From the NCBI GenBank assembly GCA_040285825.1, contig JAUPSS010000007.1, forward strand, positions 1,896,689 to 1,960,688: a stretch of DNA of 64,000 nt, written 5' to 3'. Shown here in pieces: positions 18,739-30,009 of this stretch (the stretch's first letter is position 1; each line of letters opens with the position of its first letter). The notes below the pieces were generated by a model. That model had not been told where the DNA came from. It made no database searches and saw only the letters and a list, made by a program, of their open reading frames with translations. The stretch is from Eukaryota sp. TZLM1-RC (taxonomy: Eukaryota; Metamonada: BaSk clade). The position numbers and the translations under genes are program-made.

Positions 18739-19512
18739 CTATAACAACTTAGATCTACTCAATGACAACCCATCTACAGAAAGGGAATCACTGCATCCAA
18801 TTCTAGATCTACGTCTATCCAGTATACTCACAGGGGGTAAGCAAGAGGTACTGGTATCAGAAAGACTCTTTAAATGACATGGTTTTGAAATAGATTGAGA
18901 TCGAAATTGTGTAGGGTTAACGGATCCTACACCTGTGTTGTGACCACCATAGATAAACCCTTCAGAAGAGCTAACAAATGACCGAGGAGTTTCTAGTTCA
19001 TTTCCATCTTCATTTTTGGGGGATGGTGCGCTTGATATTCGTCTTATAGGTTCATCCATGTCAGAAGAGTCAGCAATGCTGCTTTCACTGAATGCCGAAC
19101 AGACCAGATTCCGAACATGAGGTTTTACAACATCAATAAACTCTCCAATTAAATGTTCATGAAATAAAGCTTCGACATCTGCTACTTCTTCGGTATCTTC
19201 AGCTTTGGAAGGTATGGAGTTGCTGAATTGAGTTGGAATGGTTTGGTTTAAGGACTCCTTTGAAACAGTGTCATTATTGGAAAGACTACATCCAAAAACC
19301 TTAAGGTGAGGTACATCTCTCCATTGTGAAGCCAGTTGATTCAACATAGAAACATCCTTGTCGGAAAGAACATCAGGTTTGTCCACGAGATGTTCATGTA
19401 AAACATGATCTAAGTGAGTCAACATAGTTTCAAAGTATAAGGGTGATTCGACCTCAAATAACTATCAATTAGAGTTGAAAAAAGCACGCACATTGTCAGA
19501 ATCATCATCCAT
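18739..19512 (-). CDS. Hypothetical protein with one 30-nt intron
   Basis: Exon 1 (19512-19492) encodes MDDDSDN and exon 2 (19461-18739) the remaining 240 residues. The intron 19491-19462 starts GTGCGT and ends CTCTAATTGATAG, the same branch/acceptor pattern as in alanine aminotransferase, and the join keeps the frame. Without it the first Met of exon 2 is at 19425, but the exon-2 frame is open upstream to the acceptor. I do not recognise the family. The first ~120 residues look folded and amphipathic (FETMLTHLDHVLHEHL; VEALFHEHLIGEFIDVVKPHVRNLV); the rest is Ser-rich, probably disordered, with RRRSR near the end. It converges with the aminotransferase gene. Confidence 0.6.
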
Positions 19513-19591
19513 GATATGTTGTGTGGACAAGGGTATCCCTATTCAGGGTTTGCTAAGTAAAGTGTTAACGTAGAATGGGGTGAATGAAAAA

Positions 19592-19610
19592 GGTATTTCC
19601 TTTAACTGTG
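19592..19610 (+). repeat. Candidate inverted repeat, left end of the Fanzor-B copy B unit
   Basis: Matches the reverse complement of 22165-22183 with one mismatch and one gap. Confidence 0.5.
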
Positions 19611-19611
19611 A

Positions 19612-19780
19612 ATTTCTATGAAAACGCACTTCTGGCTTTTGACCAATTCATGCAATCTTGATAGACGTTGAGCTTACTTTAGTTCTATCACTATATGATA
19701 TCACGATCAAATGATAGTTAAAGCAGCAACACCAGAATACGCGTACAGGTACGCAATACATGGAAAAACACTAATCTACG
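19612..19780 (-). ncRNA. Candidate guide-RNA scaffold, Fanzor-B copy B
   Basis: Counterpart of 5701-5869 on the opposite strand. The ~170 bases between the end of the ORF region and the unit boundary differ from copy A at only about 15 positions by eye, although they are non-coding. Small inverted repeats (TATCA/TGATA, GTAC/GTAC) are kept. Role inferred from the TnpB/Fanzor layout. Confidence 0.35.
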
Positions 19781-19813
19781 GGGTCTCCGGAACGCCTCAG
19801 GTCTTTCATTGTA

Positions 19814-21687
19814 TTAGTGCTCACTTATGGCAATCTCAAGCTGGTTTCTGGAGGCTGAGATGTCCCTCGACTGGAGTGTCTGACATTGAGGGCATACAAA
19901 CTTATCATTGTTCACCCTCCCATCATCGTGATACAACTTTTGATTGAATACCTTACAGCAATTCGTTTTGGCAGATGTGTAGAATTCATCTCCATTAGGC
20001 TTCACATATGTAAAATGTTTCTGAATCTCCTTCAAAAAATGCTTCCTTGGGGTTTTCACAGATTGTCTTGATGGCCCATCACCACCACTACCAAACCAAA
20101 TTATGGTTTTTCTTCCATTAGCCATTAGTTTAATTTTTTCAATAAATCCCATTATTCTTTTTTGTCTTCCTATAAAGAAATCAAACTTGTTGCGGCGCAG
20201 GGCTCGGCGATCTCCATTTATCAGCAGTTAGTCTAGTATAGTTCTCAGAGGGAAGTCGGGATTGCTGATTTCTTCCTGTGTCGGTACCCACATCAAAGGC
20301 ATTGCTATTTCATTAAGACATTTGTGTAAATTCTTAGCAAAATAGCAATTTGGTGATGCATGGGTCAGGACCGGTGGGTGAATGATCTTCCTTGCCTTTG
20401 GATTCAGAACAAGGCCCGAAAGTTGATGATCAACATTGTTATTGTCTATTCTTGATCCAAATGAATAACCACACAAATTTTTGTGATTGTGATTTCAATT
20501 GCACAGAATGAATATTCGATTGGATCAACTGGCGGAGGCTCGTAGGCGTCATCAGTTCTTCGACGTTGCCTAGGACGAACCTGTTGTTGAAGTCTAGAGT
20601 TTCGCTTCCGACTCTTTGGAGGTATATCGTGTTCCCCACTGGCTATGGTGGTTGCCAATTCTCTGGCTGTCCGGCGATTCTTATTTTTTTTTGGGGCAAA
20701 AGAAAAAGTGAAGCCGACTGAAACAGCATCTGAACTGATTGTGTAAGTAAAATACTTCTTTTTTCTGAAAAAGGCAAACGGATCTTTCAGCAGAAAGTGG
20801 TTGGCATAAAAAGAAAGAAAATGCTTTTCCAGTTTTTGACTAAAAGAGATAAAGCCAGGAGAATAACTGGGGGATGGGGACACGGCATTTCTTCGCATTG
20901 TGTCAGATGCAATATTTTCCAGAAAGGATAAAATATTTAGCCTAGCAGTGAATAAGAAGGTGATGTTGTCTGGACTGAGATCAACATTGTCCAGCATCAA
21001 CATAGCGTCAAAACGATGAGGGTCGGCAACCTGCTGAATAAATAGGTCCATTATGTACTCATGGTGACCTTCATCATACCATGTGCGCAAAGAGTCAGGA
21101 ATAGTGGCTGCAGACGTGTTCACCACTAATGAAGCATATTTCTTTGGGCAAGGGCACTCAAAGAAGGTAGTCATTGTCCGGAAGAAGTTCAGCTTCCAGG
21201 AGACAGGGCCATCAGTAAGTATTTGACAAAAGCTGTTCGCCATTTGCAGTGCGCGAAAGCTTCTAATGTCAGAGTGGCACCAGTTGTCGGTTCCCTTCTG
21301 AAAGCCAATAGGAGGAAACGGTCAGCCAGGTCGGAAAGAAACATCATAGAGTGCGCGGTACACTTCCATATGATTCTCGAATGTGCGTCTCACAGTCGGA
21401 TGAGGTACCATTACAAAGTCTTGACATTGATACCAAAACTGTTGTTGATATAACCAGAAAGCCATTTCCGGATATTGCAGGACGAACAGCTGTGCTAACC
21501 GGGTAGTAAGCACAGTGACAGTTCGAATATAGCGAAACTGTCTTTCCATTGAAACAAGAGCTGCAGTAGAGAAGAACTGAGCAGCACTTGCTGGAACTGT
21601 CGTCTTGCTGTCGTTTATTGATTGCTCACGACCGTTAACCTCCCAGGAGAGTACACGCCCTCGACGTGGCAACTCTGGATTTGCCAT
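19814..21687 (-). pseudogene. Fanzor-B (TnpB/OrfB-like) nuclease, copy B
   Basis: Frames at 21687-21322, 21243-20446, 20476-20228 and 20152-19814 together cover the whole Fanzor-B protein. The last frame is intact through GDEFYTS (RuvC-II type), the zinc-finger Cys pairs (NCCK... and CPQCQ) and SRDISASRN (RuvC-III type). Interruptions: a frameshift near 21300, one near 20460, and an in-frame stop at 20228-20230. Copy B keeps the zinc-finger Cys that is TGA in copy A. A basic KSRKRNSR...RPRQRRR region precedes the nuclease part and may bind nucleic acid or act as a nuclear signal. Confidence 0.65.
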
Positions 21688-22164
21688 TGGGGTGAATTGT
21701 TAGTCGAGAAAAGATCAGACAGTCAACAATAAAGATTTGATTTATTCACCACTTCTTACATTTATACAAATACAAAGCCTGAGCAAAATGATAATTAAAC
21801 ACTATATTACGTGATACTTAAGCTGCCTTAACTGAATTTTTTTCTTGAAAAGGTTACAGTTGAAGAAGTTTTTTAGGTGATAACATTAGCATATCCAATC
21901 AAGAAAACGTGTTGTTTCAATGAGTTCGTATAAAGTTTTTTTTCATAATCTGATCAACTTGACACTTCTTTAATCTTTAAATAGAAACCACTCATTGTAA
22001 CAATGACTCTTGACAGGACAACATTCACAACTTCTCTCTTACACGAACTTTATCTTCTCCGATGTAAAAACTGGGGTGAGTCTCCTTCCACTCAACGTTC
22101 TGGTTAACCTACAGTTGAAAATGATCTTATGGACAGTTAAATTTAAACACAGTTAAAGGAACAT

Positions 22165-22183
22165 ACAGTTAAAGGAATATGCC
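22165..22183 (+). repeat. Candidate inverted repeat, right end of the Fanzor-B copy B unit
   Basis: ACAGTTAAAGGAATATGCC. A tandem partial copy lies directly inside it (22149-22163). Confidence 0.5.
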
Positions 22184-22489
22184 ATGTCAATCAAACAAAC
22201 AATCAGTCTTTATTCTATTGAATAGAGAACAAGTGCATGAATAGTCACAACAAATGTGTGTGATTGAATTGTTTACTGTTGGTGTTAAGTTTTACATCTC
22301 AACGACCCTAGTTGACGAAATATTTTTTAGAACCACGTTTGTTGTTGAGGAGAACCATGACCCACATAATTAGGTGGCAGTAGCCACCTGATAGTTGCCT
22401 AGGGGCGAACAGAGGGTTGGGCATAGAGAAATTAATAAAAGATAATATTTCACAATTATGTGCACAATTCTGTGACACCAATAGAGACA
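22184..22489. other. Intergenic region
   Basis: No gene or repeat recognised. The only frames are short and lack any recognisable motif. Confidence 0.35.
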
Positions 22490-23290
22490 ATCATCTATGC
22501 TTTAAAATCGCACAAGCATGGTGGTATTGGCCTAACACGTTCACCTTTTCATCAAATGCTGCATTTTTGGTGGAATAGAGAACTTCTTGTATGAACTTGC
22601 TTTAAGGTTTCCTCATTAATGGATTTATTTAGCGAATAACTCATTTTCAGTTGCAATGACAATTCCTTTTTAGAAAATATATCCAATGACTTCTGGAAAT
22701 CGTTATTTTCTACAAAAGTTGACCTGTCATTAATTGATTAAAAATTTACCAAATTTCTTAAGAACTGTTCCTAAATTACAGAAGAAGCTTATTAATTATT
22801 TAAAAGTAGAATCACTTTACAACTAAATCAGCATGTCTCACAACTCTGGTTACTGCATTTTGTACTCCGTTTTTTGTCTGCTATGTAATATTAGTCGGTA
22901 AAAGTTAATCGCTGATTTAATGTGTCAGGTCAGTGATAGTCAATTGTTGCAAGCAATACAAAAATATCAGGTTCGTGCTGGTGAAGAAGCTAAAGCTAAT
23001 TACAATACACATTATATATATTGCTTTCACATTTTCAAATCGGAAGACTATCAGACAGACTGATTTTTTGAATGACGTCCCAAAAATGGTCCAAGAAGAT
23101 ACAATGAAGAGAACTGGTAAATTTGTCTTTGTTCACGAATTCAATATACCATCAATAGATTACCAATGTTCGTACAATGGAAATAGAGAAGCGATAGCTA
23201 TAAAACAAACAGATCAGGACAGTGTAGAGAGAAATTTGGTTCAAATAGTTTCATCTTATTGGATCTGATTTTATTTTGTTAAGTGTAGAA
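22490..23290 (+). pseudogene. Decayed LINE fragments
   Basis: At 22510-22570 the frame reads HGGIGLTRSPFHQMLHFWWNR, matching the LINE block FGGIGLTKFTILANHLLWL seen at ~24130. From ~23065 a second fragment reads FLNDVPKMVQEDTMKR and ends ERNLVQIV, matching the LINE-A C-terminus (FLNDFQKMVQEKTLKR...). Both are full of stops and indels. Confidence 0.5.
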
Positions 23291-23308
23291 ATTTAATAAA
23301 AAAATTAC

Positions 23309-25290
23309 TTGGCCATTTTTACAAATTTGTTCACGGTATGTTGCACATTTTGTGAAGCGATTCTGCTGATTTATTCTGAAGCAATTATTGCTGTAGTTGA
23401 TTCTGAGTTTCCCGAGGTTTCCAGTTTTTTCTATCTTTTTTATGGTAAAGACTCAGATTTAAAATTCATTTGCTTTAAAATTATCTTCGGTTGTGAAACA
23501 AAAAAAGGCCCTCTGTTGTTTTGTTTAGCTATTGACAAAATTTTATATATCATTAGGCGAAAATACCCTTCTCTCAAAATGGTTACATGTATGGATGATA
23601 TATCCCTGATCTTCATTTGATTTACTGAAATTGGTTGCTCCAGAAATTGCCGATTCATATGAAATTACTGTGCTTCATCTCAGTGCGAGCAAATGACTTC
23701 TGATTGGATCTTATGCTCATTTTTTTAATCCCTTTTTATTCAAACGAAATTGTTAAAAACTAAAATTCTTACGCTCAGGACCTTGGGATAAATGATTCTG
23801 TTCTCTCTTTTACTAATTATTGTAGTGATGCTTTTATGTTCCTTAATCTTGGTTAGGAAATGTGCCTCAAATTTTGACTGCACTACAAGGTATTTTGGAA
23901 ACAATCATAATTGAACTTGATTCAATTTCTTCCTTTGATTTAGAGAAGGATTAAATTTTTCATGCTTAAAATTAGCTTTACTGGCAGAATAACCCACGTT
24001 GTGAGATCTTGTGCTCCTTCCATAGCATTAGATTTTTGTCGATCCTTTAATTCATTGAGAAGAGAATTCTTTGTTGATTTATTGGCAGTAGATCAAGAAA
24101 TGTTAAAAAATCACTTACTTTCTGTAGCACATTTTGGAGGTATTGGATTAACAAAATTTACTATTTTGGCGAATCACCTTTTGTGGCTGAAGCCAACAAT
24201 TTCATTTATGAATTTTCTCGTAGATTTCCTGAATCTCATTTGTTAAATCCAAATACCAGTCCATATTTGAATGACTTATATTCAAAGCTTGACAGTTGTC
24301 ACCCCCAATCTGGATTAATTGTTTTACCCAATCAATTGAAGAAATTCCGGAGCGATCTGTTTTTAATTTACAGTTTTGCTGTAAACTACTGCAGCAAAAA
24401 TTATCGAAGTTTTTTGAACGCTTAGATTTTAATGTTATACTTGGATTGGCTAAGGAAAAAACGCTTTTGCAAATCTTTTACAAGATATGTATGATAGTAT
24501 GTCTTCCACTTTAGTAACAACCATTCCTCAAGTTGATTTAACATTCTTAACTTATTTTAGCTGGACGTTGAATATTAGACTTCGCTCATCTATCTGGCCT
24601 GATAATTTAACTTCATAATTCAATTAATAAATGTTCTCGAAAAATTACAATTACTCATTTGGTAAATTGTAAACATCTTATTACATTAAGACGCAAGCGT
24701 CATGATACTGTAAGAGATCAGTTATATTGTATGTGCAAGTCTCATAGAATTGAAGCTTTTTTGGAACCTCTGTTGTCAAATCTGTTTGATGCAGAAGATG
24801 ATTTTCATCAGAATAATAGAGGTGATGTCAAATTACCTGATTTAGATGGCAGCTTCATCTTATTGGATGTAATGTCTGTTGATCCTTGTAATGCCTCAAA
24901 TGAAAGGATAGCTAATTCTGAAATTCATATTGCCCTTTCAAATGCTGAAAATTTCCAAATAAAAAAAACAATGAACTGTTGTCCAAATTGTCTACCCAAC
25001 AGCATGCAAAATACAATTTGTATCCATTTGTATTTTCTTTATTTGCTTCACTTGCTCCAACTGCTTTACGTTTTTTGGCAAATTTTGGACTGATTGTGAA
25101 AAAAAGGACCAATAGAACTTTGAATAAATTGTTTTGGCAAAATAGAATTGTGTTTTCTACTTTTAAGGGGATGTTGAAGACAATTTCTGATGCTTTGCTT
25201 TCTCATGGATCTCACTATAAGAGAGTTACATCTAGTTATTTAGTTTTAAAAGAAATTATTCAGATGTTGATTTCCAAGATGTTTAATAAA
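23309..25290 (+). pseudogene. Decayed LINE-B element (RT to 3' end)
   Basis: Recognisable in order: reverse transcriptase palm (GPLLFCLAIDKI...TCMDDISLI at 23500-23615, the YMDD box mutated to CMDD), thumb (23962-24246), and the C-terminal part with HLITLRRKRHDTVRDQLYCMC, then NRGDVKLPDLDGSFILLDVMSVDPC, the Asp-containing core of a restriction-like (PD-(D/E)XK type) endonuclease. The LINE-B tail GSHYKRVTSS follows at ~25210. Several frameshifts make it inactive. LINE-A sequence starts directly after it at 25299. Confidence 0.6.
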
Positions 25291-25298
25291 CAATCATA

Positions 25299-26280
25299 AT
25301 GGATCAAAATATTTACGGAACTTATTGGGAAACATATCCATTGATGGCATCAGAAGTATTTTCGGTGATAAAAAAGAGACCACGCAGTAAGTCTGCCGGG
25401 CTTTCTGGTCATTCTATTGATCATGTAAAAGCCGCAATTATTTCATCAGAGGATTGTCTTGTTTTATTAACCAAATTTTTTTTACAGAATATTGACTGGT
25501 CAACTCAAATATCCAGAAGAATTAAGAAATTCTCCTTTGGCTGCACTTGTCAAGAATTCAAAAATGGATGTTCGTCCTATTGCGGTCTCTGAGAGCTTAC
25601 ACAATATTTTTTCTGTGTGTTGCTTAAGCAGGTTCAATGAAAAAGCATAAAAGATTGTATTGCCCTTTCCATATGGAATTAATACCACTGATGGAGTTTC
25701 CTCAGCAATATTTGCTACAAATGTACTATTTCGCCAAAATGAATCCAATTTTTGTATGTCATTGGATTTTAGTACTGCATTCAATTCACTCAGTCGTTGC
25801 AGTATTCATGGTGCTTTGTTGAAATATATGCCGGAATTAATTCCGTATTTCCAATCAACATATAGCACAAATTCTAATTTACATTTTGGTAATTTCATTT
25901 TGAGTTCATCAAGTGGTGTAAATCAAGGAGATCCGTTAGGACCTCTTTTGTTTTGTTTGGCCATTCATCCTATTTTATTACAAATTCAAGAGGTGTTACC
26001 TTCGCTGAAAATGATTGCATATATGGATGATGTTGTTCTTATAGGTGATTTAAATATTGTGAAAAAAGCAACTGTATGTTTCCAAGAATTATTTACCAAA
26101 ATTGGCCTCCGACTTAATTTACTTAAATGTGTTTTGTTATCGAATTCTCCAGTTTCTACAATAGTTGATGTTGTTAAAATTGAAGCCAAACTATATTCAA
26201 TTGATGCTATTGGTCATTTGGGTTCATTTTTAAGAAATAATGATGAAGTTACCAAAAAATTGTTTGAAAAGTTGAACTAA
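25299..26280 (+). pseudogene. LINE-A fragment: reverse transcriptase domain
   Basis: Starts at DQNIYGTYWETYPL and covers RT motifs: KSAGLSG, MDVRPIAV (frameshifted near 25500-25660), MSLDFSTAFNSL, NQGDPLGPLLFCLAIHP, and the catalytic AYMDDVVLIG near 26010-26040. It stops at 26278-26280 (EKLN then TAA), where a second LINE-A fragment starts abruptly. No endonuclease part follows. Confidence 0.65.
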
Positions 26281-26660
26281 AAACCCAGAAGAATTAAGAA
26301 GTTCTCGTTTGACTGCACTTGTCAAAAATTCAAAAATGGATGTTCGTCCTATTGCAGTCTCTGTGAGCTTAAACAATATTTTTTCTGCGTGTTGCTTAAG
26401 CAGGTTCAATGAAAAAGCTAAAAAGATTTTATTACCCTTTCAATATGGTATAAATACTACAGATGGAGTCTCTTCAGCGATTTTTGCTACTGATGTCTTA
26501 TTTCGTCAAAATGAATCCAATGTTTGCATGTCATTGGATTTTAGTAATGCTTTCAATTCACTAAGTCGTCGCAGTATCCATGGTACTCTATTGCAATATA
26601 TGCCGGAATTAATACCGAATTTTCAATCAACATATTGCACATATTCTTTTTGGACAAAAA
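26281..26660 (+). pseudogene. Second LINE-A RT fragment
   Basis: Begins within the RT N-terminal region (PEELRSSRLTALVKNSKMDVRPIAV in frame 26285 onward), runs through QYGINTTDGVSS and MSLDFSNAFNSLSRR to FQSTYCTYS, then meets the 3' end of the minus-strand LINE-A at ~26655. Both ends are breakpoints, not natural element ends. Confidence 0.6.
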
Positions 26661-29600
26661 TTAATTTATTGAATTTGCACATTTGATTAAATTAAATCAT
26701 AACTAATGGGACGACTATCATTAAACCAAGATTTCCTCTACAAAATCTTGATTTGCTTGCTGTCTAGCTAAAGCTTCTCTAATTCGATTGAAAAACCGCG
26801 GTAATCTATTAATAATGGCAAATTGAATCCGTGAACGCCATAAAAAAATATCAAATCTTTTCATTGTTTTTTTCTTTCACCATTTTTTGGAAGTCATCCA
26901 AAAAGTTTCTGCTTCAACTGATAATCTTCCATTTATCGAAAATGGAAAAGCAATAAAAACCAGCTGTGTATTTCTATCGATATTTGCATCTTCAATTTCT
27001 TTATCATATTTTCTATGTTTTTCTTTTGCTTTAAAATCCAGAGCAGCCACAGGATTAAGTTTTCTTCTGTGAACCAAAGTATCGTTTGCAACATTACATG
27101 AGACAAAGTCAACAATAGCTTCAGAATTATCAATCCAATCACAGTATACATCACCTCTATCATCAGAACCAAAATTATTCAGAGAAAGTGTTTCTTTCAG
27201 CAGGGGCTCTTTGATACACGATATCCTTGCAGTTTGTGCCATATTGAAAACAGTGTCTCTAACAGCATCATGTAATGAAGAACGATAAGTTATCAATTTA
27301 GAGCAATTTAGAGCATGGCGCAAAGTGAGTTGAGGTGAATTCGAACAAATACATTTTTCTTTTGATAATAATTGGTTAATGGGGATGTTCAAATATAATC
27401 TCATTTTTGTTACAAATGCTTCATTAGTAGCACACAATCCAAATCTTCGTGGTACAATGGTTACAAAAAGTGAAGAATCTGACACCTTGTTTTCACAAAC
27501 ACCCTTTTCCAATAACAATGAGTGAAGATCTTGATTTAAAACAGCCGAGCTGCAAATATTATTATAAAGATCTTTTTCATACATTCCAGTCAATCTTTTC
27601 TGTAATGTTCGAAGAGTGTACTTCAAATTTAAAACATTTTTTTCTGGAATATTGCCATTGAATGATTGGGGAAAACATCGACCCCATTTTTCTACATCAA
27701 TTCTTGAAATTTCTTCATTTAATGCAAAACAGTGGAACTTTGCGTTGTCATCAATAAATCTTCCCAATCTGCAAATCTTTCGGAGAACTCAAAGATTGCA
27801 TTTCTGCATCCACCAACAAAAGCACACGAGGTAAGAATAGAAGCCTTCGTCCACCCTAAACCACCATATTGTGGACTAAGGTAAGCATGATCTGGAATTT
27901 GAAACATTTTACATCCCAGTAATTGAGACAGAACTTTTGCACGTAACTCATTAAACTTTTGAGCCAAAGGTCTAGTGACGAGAGGATTTGTAGATCGAAA
28001 TATATGATTAAAATTGGAACTAAAACACAGTCTTATAATGGTAAATTTGATGTGTTTTTTTATATCTAAATTCATCATTCGGTCAATTTTGTCAGAAATT
28101 GAGTTCAACTTTTCAAACAATTTTTGGTAATTTCATCATTATTTCCTAAAAACGAACCCAAATGACGAATAGCATCAATTGAATATAATTTGGCTTGAAT
28201 TTCAATATCATCAATTATTGTGGAAACTGGAGAATTCGATAACAAAACACATTTAAGTAAATTAAGTCGGAGACCAATTTTGGTAAATAATTCTTTAAAA
28301 CATACAGTTGCTTTTTTTCACAATATTTAATTCACCAATAAGCACAACATCATCCATATATGCAATCATTTTTAGTGAAGGAAACATCTCTTGAATTTGC
28401 AGTAGAATAGGATGAATGGCCAAACAAAACAAAAGAGGTCCTAACGGATCTCCTTGCTTTACGCCACTTGATGAAATCAAAATGTTGTTACCAAAATGTA
28501 AATTAGAATATGTGCAATATGTTGATTGAAAATATGGTATTAATTCTGGCATATATTGCAATAGAGCACCATGGATACTGCGACGACTTAGCGAATTGAA
28601 AGCATTACTAAAATCCAATGACATGCAAACATTGGATTCATTTTGACGAAATAAGACATCAGTAGCAAAAATCGCTGAAGAGACTCCATCTGTAGTATTT
28701 ATACCATATTGAAAGGGTAATAAAATCTTTTTAGCTTTTTCATTGAACCTGCTTAAGCAACACGCAGAAAAAAATATTATGTAAGCTCTCAGAGACTGCA
28801 ATAGGACGAACATCCATTTTTGAATTTTTGACAAGTGCAGTCAAACGAGAACTTCTTAATTCTTCTGGGTACTTGCGTTGACCAGATAATATTTGGTTGA
28901 AAAATTTGGTCAATAAACCAAGGCAATCTTCTGAAGAAATAATCGCGGCTTTTACATGATCAATAGTAATACCAGAAAGTCCGGCAGACTTACCACGAGG
29001 TCTCTTTTTGATAACCGAAAAAACTTCTGATGGCATCAATGGATAATTTTCCCAGTATGTGCCGTAAAAATTTTGATCCATAACAGGGTCTTCATAAGGA
29101 TGAAGTATTTTCAGTTTATCTACTGTATTTTCATTGTTCGGTGCTTTGACTCCGGGACTTAAAGCTGATAAAGCCTTGGACCAATTGTTGTCAAAGCATT
29201 TGTCTTCAAAAATTTTACTTAAGTTCTCGGATGACTGATTTCTCGGTGCTATATTGGTTAAATCTTCGGAAATATTAACGAAATTTTGTTCAAAAGGAGG
29301 ACAAAAAGAACCAAAAAATTCCCAAATAATATTGATAGCATACTTTCCTTTACATAATTGATCCAAAAATCTTTGAAAAACGAAAGCAAATTCATTGCAT
29401 TTGGTCGGATGAATTTCTTGAGGTATTCTTATAGGAGGATGGTAGTTATCAACTATGTGGCATTTCAAGCAGCGATCAGAAGTTTTTCCTTTTGCATTTT
29501 TTCTAAAAGAAATACCACAAGTGTTGCATGTTTTGTGCTTCAATCGATTGCTAACTGGTTTTGCAACAACTTGTGGAGCATTATTTATGGGTTCTACCTT

Positions 29601-29945
29601 AGACTCTTTCCTTCTAATTAATTTTCTTTTACATTTTGTTTCAGAATTTGCCGCATCATTTTTTCCAACATTGGGGCATGTTCGAGCATTATGTCCCTGT
29701 TGTCGACACTTTGAGCATCTGTAGGAGCGTGGCTTTGTTTTTGAACAAACTTTTTTTTCATCGTGATTGTCTAAAAATTCTTGATCAGAATTTTTTTTGT
29801 TCAAAAATGAAGAGAGAAGAGGTTGAGGAGGAGAGGTGGAAAGGACGTCTTGAGCATCTTGTTCACTATCGTTCTTTCTTTTGACTCCATTAGAATCAGA
29901 AACTGATTCAGACATCAACAAGAAAGAATAGAAGCAATGATCTCG
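26660..29945 (-). mobile_element. Near full-length LINE-A retrotransposon (inactivated)
   Basis: A 3.3-kb minus-strand unit with the complete domain order. N-terminal region from ATG ~29915 has a CCHC knuckle (CSKCRQQGHNARTC) and a second Cys-rich finger (CNTCGISF...CLKC). The RT domain runs ~29100-28000, with AYMDDVVLIG at ~28350. The C-terminal part (27767-26877) has a Cys-x-Cys...His...Cys knuckle (CICSNSPQLTLRHALNC) and a restriction-like endonuclease core (RGDVYCDWIDNSEAIVDFVSC...KEKHRKYDKE). 3' UTR to ~26660. One long ORF is implied; frameshifts near 28745, 28310, 28120 and 27730 break it. REL-type LINEs of the R2/NeSL kind have this layout. Confidence 0.8.
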
Positions 29946-30009
29946 GTTCAGCCAGGTTTTAAGTCAAACGGTTATATGTAGAGGAAGAAAAAAAATTATA
30001 CATATTCTT

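Larger units (their letters stand above)
19592..22183 (-). mobile_element. Fanzor-B element, copy B, within candidate terminal inverted repeats
   Basis: The Fanzor-B unit proper (homology to copy A) spans about 19612-21961. Just outside it are GGTATTTCCTTTAACTGTG (19592-19610) and its near reverse complement ACAGTTAAAGGAATATGCC (22165-22183), with a second ACAGTTAAAGGAAC copy at 22149-22163. These could be the inverted repeats of a DNA transposon that carries the Fanzor gene, as reported for other Fanzors. No target-site duplication was found, so the outer limits are tentative. Confidence 0.5.
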
